NCBI GenBank assembly: GCA_949747905.1
Contig: CATKEF010000033.1
Location: 1-38,532, forward strand
Direction of reading: 5' to 3'
Length of the DNA stretch: 38,532 nucleotides
Origin: an uncultured Eubacteriales bacterium
GTDB taxonomy: Bacteria; Bacillota; Clostridia; Christensenellales; Borkfalkiaceae
Shown in pieces: positions 25,912-31,720 of this stretch. Within the stretch, counting starts at the first letter, position 1. Each line of letters begins with the position of its first letter. Both the position numbers and the translations under genes were made by a program. Under the pieces are notes generated by a model, which was not told the DNA's origin, ran no database searches, and saw only the letters and a list, made by a program, of their open reading frames with translations.

Positions 25912-26907
25912 TTACACCTCCAACTGTACGGCGTGGCTTATGCACGGTATACTTTCGCCCTGTCCCGACGAGACGGTGGAAAGCAGCGCGCCCGTAGCGG
26001 CAAATAGGATACGTTTATAAAGCCCCGCCTGCATTTTCGAAAATATATATGAATTGAGCACCGTAGCCGAACAGCCCGCTCCGCTGCCGCCCTGAAACTC
26101 TTTTTCAATCACTTTATAGACAATTTCGCCGCAGTCCACATGGTTTTCGGATATATCGTAGCCCTTTTCCCATGTCAAATCTTTTAAAATACGGCTTCCG
26201 AGAGCGCCCAAATCGCCCGTAAGAATCATATCATAGTCGGACGGTTCTGTGCCGGTGTCTTTAAAGTGCTGCATAATCGTATCGGCTGCCGCGGGAGCCA
26301 TCGCCGCGCCCATATTGTTGACGTCCGTGACGCCGAAGTCGCAGACCTTTCCCAAAGTTCCGTTGACAACCTTTATACCGCTTTTTTCGTCCGTAATCAC
26401 ACAACCGCCCGCGCCCGTCACAGTCCACTGTGCCTGAGGCGGACGGGTGCACCCGAGTTCGAGAGGATAGCGATACTGTCTCTCGGCGGATGCAAAGTGC
26501 GAACCGGTAGCCGCAACGGCGCGGCGGATATAACCTGCATTCACGAGCGCCGCGCCGAGAAGAATACTTTCGCTCATGGTAGAACACGCCGAATACACGC
26601 CGAGAAAAGGAAATTCGAAGTCTCTTGCGGCAAAGCTCGCGGAAATAATCTGATTGAGAAGGTCGCCCGATATAAGAACGTCCATATCCTTTTCGGTGTA
26701 ACCGCCCTTTTGCATTGCAAGACTGACAACTGTCGAAAGCATTTTACATTCGGCTTTTTCGAATGTGCTCTCCTCGTACATATCGTCCTCTAAGGTTATA
26801 TCGGCAAACGAACCGAGCACGCCTTCTTTTTCTTTGGAACCGCAAATCGCGGCAAACGAAGTTATGCAAGGAGCATTTTCAAAAAATATTGTATTACCTT
26901 TTTTCAT
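25912..26907 (-). CDS. spoVAD: Stage V sporulation protein AD
   Basis: Soluble SpoVA component of 331 residues with a thiolase-like fold, which binds dipicolinic acid at the spore inner membrane. Diagnostic stretches include GVYSACSTMSESILLGA (the Cys-containing elbow), the TGSHFASAERQYRYPLELGC region, TVTGAGGCVIT and GAGCSATVLNSYI. Length is normal. It sits between spoVAC and spoVAE as in other Firmicutes. GGGGAAAA upstream of ATG is the likely ribosome-binding site. Confidence 0.96.
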   Translation of the reverse strand: MKKGNTIFFENAPCITSFAAICGSKEKEGVLGSFADITLEDDMYEESTFEKAECKMLSTVVSLAMQKGGYTEKDMDVLISGDLLNQIISASFAARDFEFPFLGVYSACSTMSESILLGAALVNAGYIRRAVAATGSHFASAERQYRYPLELGCTRPPQAQWTVTGAGGCVITDEKSGIKVVNGTLGKVCDFGVTDVNNMGAAMAPAAADTIMQHFKDTGTEPSDYDMILTGDLGALGSRILKDLTWEKGYDISENHVDCGEIVYKVIEKEFQGGSGAGCSATVLNSYIFSKMQAGLYKRILFAATGALLSTVSSGQGESIPCISHAVQLEV

Positions 26908-26922
26908 TACAGATTTTCCCCG

Positions 26923-27372
26923 TTAAACGAATAAATAAATCAGTCCCACAAGCACGCCCGAAAAAACGCCGAATACTATTATCGCACCCGCAACGGTAAA
27001 CATCTTCGCCGCCATGCCGTATATCCAGCCCTCGGTTTTGAACTCTATCGCAGGCGAAGTTACGCTGTTTGCAAAACCCGTTATGGGCACAATCGAGCCC
27101 GCGCCCGCATATCTTCCTATCCTGTCGTACACTCCGAGACCCGTTAGAAAGCACCCGAGAAAAATGAGGACAATAGAAGTCGCGCCCGCAAGCTCATCGC
27201 CCGAAAGTCCGGCATATTGCAGCATGTATCGTATAAACTGACCTATGCAACAAATAAGTCCGCCCACGCCGAAAGCCGCCGCACAGTTCTTGAAATGCTG
27301 AGTCGGCGGGTCCTGCGTTTTTACGTAATTGAGATAATTTTTGTTGAAATTTTCAGACGTCTTTCCTGTCAT
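26923..27372 (-). CDS. spoVAC: Stage V sporulation protein AC
   Basis: Membrane channel protein of 149 residues, the mechanosensitive component of the SpoVA complex. An N-terminal soluble stretch with PPTQHFKNCAAAF precedes four to five helices; the segments GGLICCIGQFIRYML and AGAGSIVPITGFANSVTSPA are typical. Strong GGGAGG Shine-Dalgarno. It leads the operon spoVAC-spoVAD-spoVAEb; spoVAA, spoVAB, spoVAEa and spoVAF are absent, as in many Clostridia with a minimal set. Confidence 0.95.
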   Translation of the reverse strand: MTGKTSENFNKNYLNYVKTQDPPTQHFKNCAAAFGVGGLICCIGQFIRYMLQYAGLSGDELAGATSIVLIFLGCFLTGLGVYDRIGRYAGAGSIVPITGFANSVTSPAIEFKTEGWIYGMAAKMFTVAGAIIVFGVFSGVLVGLIYLFV

Positions 27373-27447
27373 TTTTAAGCCCTCCCTGTTTGGAAGTTTT
27401 TATAAAACTTTCCCTCTCGTCGCGGCGCGACATATCGAATTCCTTTC

Positions 27448-28254
27448 TCACTGGTTGTACATCCTGTCGTTTATTTTAAGGGTGAATTTTTCCGGCATTA
27501 TACGCGAAAACAATCTGAACATTGTATTCTTTGCGCCGCAGATTCTTATTACCGGCGGATTCTCCTCGGAGAGCACGTTATACACTATCTCAGCGACCGC
27601 CGCAGGCGACATTCCGCCCTGTTCCATATTCGCAAGCGCGGCGACGGCGCGATTGACATTAGAGGAATAATTCTTATTCTCGTCATCAGAATATACCTTT
27701 CTTTTGAACGTAAACTTCGTCGCCGTGCCGCCGGGGAGCACACCCGTCACATGTATTCCGTAAGGTCTCAGTTCGGAATAAGCGGAGCGGCTCAGCATTT
27801 CGAGCGCCGCTTTCGAAGCCGAATAAAAGCTATCGAAACAAATCGGCAAATCACCGCCGAGTGACCCGACAAGAATTATCCTGCCCCCGCTGTTCTTCAT
27901 AGAAGGAATGACCGCCTGCATTGCTTCCAGAGCCCCGAAAAAGTTTACGTCGAAAAGATAACGGTAATCGCTTTCCTTTGCGTACTCGATTGGCGCAGCC
28001 ATAGAGAAGCCCGCACTGTATATCAGCGCAGAAACAGGATGTTTTTCGGTTATAAGTTCGATTGCCTTTCCCAAAGCACCACGCTCCGAAGCGTCGGCAC
28101 AAATATTTGTAACTCTTTCGTTCGGACATTCCGTGCGGGAAATATTAATAACGTTCCAACTGCGGTTAACGAGTTTGAGGCACGTTTCGTACCCTATTCC
28201 CGAACTTCCGCCTACTATTACAGCCGTTCTTTTACTATTCCGTTCCATACCCAT
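27448..28254 (-). CDS. Short-chain dehydrogenase/reductase
   Basis: SDR oxidoreductase of about 268 residues from ATG 28254 (an ATG 6 nt downstream is equally possible). The Rossmann motif GGSSGIGYE is near residue 14-22, the NAG-equivalent reads YSAGFSM, the catalytic Ser is in VGSLGGD and the YxxxK motif is YSASKAA. The C-terminal part (PGGTATKFTFKRKVY) resembles classical SDRs acting on lipids or sugars. The open frame extends 50 codons upstream across a dispersed repeat and is not real there. No ribosome-binding site is evident. It lies 76 nt upstream of spoVAC, so some shared transcription is possible. Substrate unknown. Confidence 0.86.
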   Translation of the reverse strand: MGMERNSKRTAVIVGGSSGIGYETCLKLVNRSWNVINISRTECPNERVTNICADASERGALGKAIELITEKHPVSALIYSAGFSMAAPIEYAKESDYRYLFDVNFFGALEAMQAVIPSMKNSGGRIILVGSLGGDLPICFDSFYSASKAALEMLSRSAYSELRPYGIHVTGVLPGGTATKFTFKRKVYSDDENKNYSSNVNRAVAALANMEQGGMSPAAVAEIVYNVLSEENPPVIRICGAKNTMFRLFSRIMPEKFTLKINDRMYNQ

Positions 28255-28284
28255 ATGTTGCGGAAAATAAAGGTAATTATTCAA

Positions 28285-28425
28285 AAAAACGACAGATTCC
28301 TCTGCAAGCCTCAGGGTGACATAAAACGGCGCTCGGGATGACAAAAGGAACATGCCCGGGTAACGAAATTGTATCAGGATGCTAAGCAGGCTGAGGAATA
28401 ACAAAAACGGGACAAAGTGCCGATA
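28285..28425. repeat. Dispersed intergenic repeat remnants
   Basis: AGATTCCTCTGCAAGCCTCAGGGTGACA (first 20 bases diagnostic) plus GCTCGGGATGACAAA and CAGGCTGAGGAATAAC: degenerate copies in both orientations in the spacer between the divergent SDR and MurG-like genes. Confidence 0.6.
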
Positions 28426-28484
28426 TTTTCAAAATGATTTGGACAAGTCACATAAATCAAGCGAAAAATAAATATATTATTGCT

Positions 28485-29522
28485 ATGAAAAAGATTATGT
28501 TCTGCGGCGGCGGAAGCGCCGGTCACGTAATTCCGAATATAGCGATTATTGAAAGTCTCGGCAACAAATACAAGACGTCTTACATCGGTACCGACGGCAT
28601 CGAAAAACGCATTTGCAACAGTATGGATATCGAATTCCACGAATGCAGCGCAGTGAAACTGGTACGCGGGAAATTCTTCTGTAACCTCGCGCTGCCTTTC
28701 AAACTGATTAAAAGCATATCGGAAGCGGGAAAAATTCTTGACAAAATAAAACCCGACCTCGTTTTCTGTAAGGGCGGATACGCCTGCGTACCCCCTGCTC
28801 TTGCGGCGAAAAAAAGAAAAATTCCCGTAATCACTCACGAATCGGACGTCAGCGCGGGACTTGCAAACAAATTTATAGCACGAAAATGCGAAAAGGTGCT
28901 TACTACCTTTCCTTGCGCCGCAAAACAATTCAGACGCGGAGTTTGTACCGGGTCCCCTATGCGCAGAGAACTTTTCGGCAAAAACAAAGCCGACGCACGC
29001 ATAGCTTTCGGACTGGATATGCGCCCCACCATCTTGGTTTTGGGCGGCGGAAGCGGTTCGAAGATAATAAACGAAAACATACGCAAAATCGCGCCCAAAC
29101 TTTGCAGAGACTACAATATTCTTCATATATGCGGCAAGGGCAATACCGTCGACTCCAATATTTACGGATATAAGCAGATTGAATTCACAAACGATATGGG
29201 GACCGTTTACGCCTGCGCCGACGCGGCTGTTTCGAGGTGCGGCTCCAACACAGCAAACGAGCTTATCGCAATGAAGATACCCACTCTCTTTATTCCTCTG
29301 GAAAACGCGAGAAGCCGAGGCGACCAGCTGAAAAATGCCGAATACTTCCGAGAAATGGGACTTTGCAAAGTTTTAAGGGAAAACGAACTCAACGGGCAAA
29401 GCCTTATTTGCGGTCTTGACCAACTGATTAAAGACGGCAAATTGAAAAAAGCACTTGCGGCAAGCGCCGTCAAGTGCGGAAACGACAGTATAATTCAGGA
29501 AATCACAAAAGCCCTTCTATGA
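28485..29522 (+). CDS. MurG-like N-acetylglucosaminyltransferase
   Basis: GT28-type transferase of 345 residues resembling MurG, which adds GlcNAc to lipid I. N-terminal GGGSAGHVIPNIAI matches the MurG glycine-rich loop, TGSPMRREL corresponds to TGNPVR, LGGGSGSKIINENI to GGSxGA, and RCGSNTANELIAM with IPLENARSRGDQLKNAEYF to the UDP-GlcNAc site. It stands alone, not in a dcw cluster, and the last motif has GDQ for the usual HQ, so it may be a paralogue for another undecaprenyl-linked glycan. Start at ATG 28485: no Shine-Dalgarno, TATATT 6 nt upstream. The 3' end overlaps mntP by 20 bp. Confidence 0.85.
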   Translation: MKKIMFCGGGSAGHVIPNIAIIESLGNKYKTSYIGTDGIEKRICNSMDIEFHECSAVKLVRGKFFCNLALPFKLIKSISEAGKILDKIKPDLVFCKGGYACVPPALAAKKRKIPVITHESDVSAGLANKFIARKCEKVLTTFPCAAKQFRRGVCTGSPMRRELFGKNKADARIAFGLDMRPTILVLGGGSGSKIINENIRKIAPKLCRDYNILHICGKGNTVDSNIYGYKQIEFTNDMGTVYACADAAVSRCGSNTANELIAMKIPTLFIPLENARSRGDQLKNAEYFREMGLCKVLRENELNGQSLICGLDQLIKDGKLKKALAASAVKCGNDSIIQEITKALL

Positions 29523-30111
29523 GAATTTTAAGACCGATAGCAATTAGCACGACGCCGCCGACAATTTCTGCGGCGCTCGCTTTTTTTCTGAAAAGTTTAC
29601 CCACCTTTTGCCCCAAAAGCAAGCCTGCAAGCGAAATCAAAAACGTGGTTATTCCTATCGCGCACACACTGAGCCACGCGCCGAGCTCCACGTTCGCCAC
29701 CCCCGTTAACATAACGGGGAGACTGAACCCGACGGCAAGCGCGTCAATACTCGTGGCGACCCCCTGAACTAAAACCTCGGGAAACGAAAATTTTTTGAGC
29801 GTAAGCGCTTCCTCTTCCTTGGCTTTGAGTTCTTTCACTCCGTCGTAAATCATTTTACCGCCGATTATAAGCAGCAAAGCGAAAGCTATCCAGTGGTCGA
29901 ACGCATCTATCAGCTCCATAAACAGCATTCCGACGTAAAAGCCGATTATGGGCATAACCGCCTGAAAAACGCCGAACGTAAGCGGAATAAGAACTCCGTT
30001 TTTCTTATTGAGATTGTGATAAACCATTCCGTCGCATATCGATACGGCAAACGCGTCCATAGAGAGCGAAACGCCGGTTAACAACACGGAAATTATAATA
30101 CCCGCAAGCAT
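29503..30111 (-). CDS. mntP: Manganese efflux pump MntP family
   Basis: Membrane protein of 202 residues with six helices arranged as two related halves. Each half has an acidic membrane motif: SLSMDAFAVSI near the N-terminus and ATSIDALAVGFSLP in the second half, both typical of MntP/YebN exporters of Mn2+. TATAAT lies 6 nt before ATG and TTTACA 17 nt further up, and there is no Shine-Dalgarno. The transcript is therefore predicted to be leaderless, which leaves no room for the yybP-ykoY Mn riboswitch that often precedes this gene. It converges on the MurG-like gene with a 20-bp overlap. Confidence 0.92.
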   Translation of the reverse strand: MLAGIIISVLLTGVSLSMDAFAVSICDGMVYHNLNKKNGVLIPLTFGVFQAVMPIIGFYVGMLFMELIDAFDHWIAFALLLIIGGKMIYDGVKELKAKEEEALTLKKFSFPEVLVQGVATSIDALAVGFSLPVMLTGVANVELGAWLSVCAIGITTFLISLAGLLLGQKVGKLFRKKASAAEIVGGVVLIAIGLKILIEGLL

Positions 30112-30117
30112 ATTGAC

Positions 30118-30146
30118 ATTATATCATACGCGGAAATTCCTGTAAA
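30118..30146 (-). promoter_or_regulatory. Leaderless-type promoter of mntP
   Basis: Minus-strand TTTACA (30141-30146), 17-nt spacer, TATAAT (30118-30123), six bases (30112-30117), ATG. The same arrangement as at the CPBP and fumarase genes. Confidence 0.78.
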
Positions 30147-30189
30147 ATAATTGTAATATAAATTTTTTTATAAAAGGCATTAAAACTGT

Positions 30190-30217
30190 TTGCTTTTTTT
30201 TCATTTTTAAGTATAAT
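30190..30217 (+). promoter_or_regulatory. Promoter of the tRNA-Pro gene
   Basis: TTGCTT (30190-30195), 16-nt spacer, TATAAT (30212-30217), with the mature tRNA beginning 13 nt later. A short 5' leader is expected. Confidence 0.7.
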
Positions 30218-30229
30218 TATTGTTGCCAA

Positions 30230-30306
30230 TGAGGCGTAGCGCAGTTTGGTAGCGCGTCTGGTTAGGGACCAGAAGGTCGTGGGTTCAAGTCCCGTCGCCT
30301 CAACCA
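30230..30306 (+). tRNA. tRNA-Pro, anticodon AGG
   Basis: A complete cloverleaf of 77 nt including encoded CCA. Acceptor TGAGGCG pairs with CGCCTCA (7 bp, U1-A72), D-stem GCGC/GCGC, anticodon stem TCTGG/CCAGA around loop TTAGGGA, variable AGGTC, T-arm GTGGG-TTCAAGT-CCCGT. Loop positions 34-36 are AGG, and G37 and A73 fit tRNA-Pro. Two features are unusual for bacteria: A34 in a proline tRNA (most use UGG, GGG or CGG) and U1-A72 where bacterial tRNA-Pro normally has C1-G72. Confidence 0.93.
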
Positions 30307-30307
30307 T

Positions 30308-30353
30308 AAAAGTGTGCGGTTTTATTTAAAAACCGCACGCTTTTAATTTTTTT
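30308..30353 (+). terminator. Terminator of the tRNA gene
   Basis: AAAAGTGTGCGGTTTT pairs with AAAACCGCACGCTTTT, with one G-T wobble, over a short ATTTA loop, followed by AATTTTTTT. Confidence 0.88.
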
Positions 30354-30354
30354 C

Positions 30355-30545
30355 AGATTCTTCGCTATCGCTCTGAAAGACAATGGTTTCTTCGCTATTG
30401 CTCAGGGCAATAAGAAGAGCGGAGCTCAGAATGACAGAATTCACCACATTGACATAAATCACCGCAATGACAGAATACGCCACAATGACAGAAACGCTCA
30501 GAACGACGGCAATCTCCCGTCATCCCGAGGCGTAGCCGAGGGACC
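30355..30545. repeat. Dispersed repeats and an 18-bp degenerate tandem array
   Basis: Gene-free stretch. GATTCTTCGCTATCGCTCTG and a second TTCTTCGCTATTGCTCAGG are copies of the dispersed repeat. From 30429 to 30518 there are five adjacent 18-bp units: GAATGACAGAATTCACCA, CATTGACATAAATCACCG, CAATGACAGAATACGCCA, CAATGACAGAAACGCTCA and GAACGACGGCAATCTCCC. The array is imperfect but in exact 18-bp register and derives from the GGAATGACA end of the repeat. CGTCATCCCGAGG at about 30520-30531 is an inverted copy. Confidence 0.75.
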
Positions 30546-30569
30546 TTGCCCCCGCTCCGACAAAATCAA

Positions 30570-30675
30570 TTAACTTACCATGCAAAATTATGGAAAATAA
30601 AGCTCCGCTTTATGGCGGAGTGAGCAGGGCAACCTGTGGCGGTTAGCACTTCCTACTAAAGAGGAGGTGATTTTT
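30570..30675 (+). promoter_or_regulatory. Putative promoter and SD-sequestering leader of the small ORF
   Basis: A modest promoter (TTAACT 30570-30575, 17 nt, GAAAAT 30593-30598) would start RNA near 30605. The leader has a 5' hairpin CTCCGC/GCGGAG (about 30603-30620). CACTTCCT (30647-30654) then pairs over 8 bp, with one wobble, with AGGAGGTG (30662-30669), which is the whole Shine-Dalgarno. Initiation should therefore be inhibited until the hairpin opens. Confidence 0.6.
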
Positions 30676-30780
30676 ATGGGAATTGATTACATACTGCTTT
30701 TACTTAAATTAGTAGAGCAGGGAGTAGTTTCTTCGATTACGGTTTCTCAAAATATGGTTACTGTACGCATAAAAAAATAA
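30676..30780 (+). CDS. 34-residue ORF, candidate type I toxin
   Basis: Short ORF beginning MGIDYILLLLKLVEQG and ending VTVRIKK. It has a hydrophobic, partly amphipathic N-terminal helix (about 4-19), a beta-prone polar middle and a basic tail. The Shine-Dalgarno GAGGAGGTGA, 5 nt before ATG, is one of the strongest in the window yet is buried in a hairpin. The 3' UTR is opposed by a predicted antisense RNA with its own consensus promoter and terminator, and the mRNA ends at a strong terminator at 30886-30922. This is the layout of type I toxin-antitoxin pairs such as txpA/ratA and bsrG/SR4. The peptide matches no toxin family I recognise and lacks a clear full transmembrane helix; a regulated small protein is the alternative. 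Confidence 0.6.
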   Translation: MGIDYILLLLKLVEQGVVSSITVSQNMVTVRIKK

Positions 30781-30870
30781 TCGCCCGTGAGTTCGAAGCC
30801 CGGACGATTATTAATTATCTTAACTTCGGCTAACCGTCGCTGTAACCTAAACCGGTTGTTGCCTCTGTTC
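30771..30870 (-). ncRNA. Predicted antisense RNA (candidate antitoxin)
   Basis: An RNA of about 100 nt predicted between a consensus promoter (30877-30905) and a rho-independent terminator. The terminator reads on minus as AATCGTCCG (30809-30801), a 13-nt loop and CGGGCGATT (30787-30779), then A and seven T (30777-30771). It is fully complementary to the 3' UTR and the last codons of the small ORF. An internal AACCG/CGGTT hairpin (about 30831-30856) could expose a loop for kissing. Confidence 0.65.
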
Positions 30871-30876
30871 ACTTTT

Positions 30877-30905
30877 ATTATATGCAAAACCTTGACTGTT
30901 GTCAA
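30877..30905 (-). promoter_or_regulatory. Consensus promoter of the antisense RNA
   Basis: Minus-strand TTGACA (30900-30905), 17-nt spacer, TATAAT (30877-30882): perfect consensus, stronger than the small ORF's own promoter. Its -35 box lies inside the terminator hairpin of the sense mRNA. Confidence 0.8.
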
Positions 30906-30922
30906 GGTTTTTTTATTTTTTT
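30886..30922 (+). terminator. Terminator of the small-ORF mRNA
   Basis: AAAACCTTGAC (30886-30896), loop TGTT, GTCAAGGTTTT (30901-30911), then further T residues. A strong rho-independent terminator giving a sense RNA of roughly 310 nt. Confidence 0.88.
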
Positions 30923-30926
30923 GGAC

Positions 30927-30955
30927 ATTTTACAGAAACTTTGCAAAATTGTCAA
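30927..30955 (-). promoter_or_regulatory. Second upstream minus-strand promoter
   Basis: TTGACA (30950-30955), 17 nt, TAAAAT (30927-30932). It lies 50 bp behind the antisense promoter, shares the CCTTGACA start and looks like a partial duplication. RNA from here would pass the CCTTGAC/GTCAAGG hairpin before reaching the antisense region. Confidence 0.6.
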
Positions 30956-30990
30956 GGTATCGATTGATTAATTTTGGAAGATAAGAGAAT

Positions 30991-31704
30991 TTAAATACCG
31001 AGGAGATTTTTTATGTGCCAGGATAAAATATTTTCGTTTTCACTTTCAGTTAAAAAACTAATATAATAGTCAAAACTATTAAAAGTAAATATTGCATTAT
31101 ACACAAAAATATTTTTATTTACGGTTAAAGAGTAATTAATCGATAAATCTTCAATCTGCAACGACGAATCCAAATCGTTATATTTTTCAAATGCATTGAA
31201 TTTTGCATTCTTCATTATCTGAATTGATAAAGTGACATTATCAAAGCCTTCTTCGGTAATGACAATGGCGTCCTGCGATAAATACCCGATTTCGTTTGTT
31301 TCAGCGATGTAAGCACATCTCGAAACAGCTTTCTGAGAATAATATTTGACGTCGAAATTATTTTCAAGAACGAATTCTTCGAAATTTTCTACTTCCTCTA
31401 TTCTCAAAGATTCGTCTCCGAAATAAACGGTATTATCACGGCTGAGCACGCAAACAGAAACTATTACAGCCGCCACAAGCGCAAAGCTCATAGCAACGGC
31501 TGCAACTATTCCCAGCGCCCTATCGCTCACCACCGCCACGCTTCCGGACTGCGATACAAACTTATCTCCGAATACCGACTTTCGCCTTACGCTTGCGTTC
31601 CGCTTTGCAAGGTGATTTTCAATAGCCCTTTTCGCAAGGTCGGGGTTTATTTCGTATTCGTCCGTAATTTCGGTAAGTTTTTTCCACTTATCATCCCTAT
31701 TCAT
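30991..31704 (-). CDS. Single-pass membrane protein, anti-sigma candidate
   Basis: Protein of 237 residues with a cytoplasmic N-terminus of about 63 residues (helical, with PDLAKRAIENHLAKRNA), one membrane helix (about 64-87) and an extracytoplasmic domain of about 150 residues. The topology and its place as the last gene after a sigma factor fit a membrane anti-sigma factor whose outer domain senses a signal, though no zinc-binding HxxxCxxC motif is present. AGGAG lies 9 nt before ATG. The gap to the C39-like gene is 16 nt. The outer domain is unknown to me. Confidence 0.65.
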   Translation of the reverse strand: MNRDDKWKKLTEITDEYEINPDLAKRAIENHLAKRNASVRRKSVFGDKFVSQSGSVAVVSDRALGIVAAVAMSFALVAAVIVSVCVLSRDNTVYFGDESLRIEEVENFEEFVLENNFDVKYYSQKAVSRCAYIAETNEIGYLSQDAIVITEEGFDNVTLSIQIMKNAKFNAFEKYNDLDSSLQIEDLSINYSLTVNKNIFVYNAIFTFNSFDYYISFLTESENENILSWHIKNLLGI

Positions 31705-31720
31705 ATAAATTTAACTCCTA

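Noticed and set aside
28255-28404. 50-residue extension of the SDR protein
   Set aside because: It crosses repeat remnants and precedes the Rossmann strand that normally begins the protein.
29503-29522. 20-bp overlap of the MurG-like and mntP genes as a sequencing frameshift
   Set aside because: Both C-termini look complete and family-like; short convergent overlaps are ordinary.
30119-30307. 62-codon minus-strand ORF beginning MVEATGLEPTTFW
   Set aside because: It is the antisense translation of the tRNA-Pro gene, a false protein commonly predicted over tRNAs, and has no ribosome-binding site.
30429-30518. Possible small CRISPR array
   Set aside because: The 18-bp units are contiguous, with no unique spacers, and no cas genes are present.
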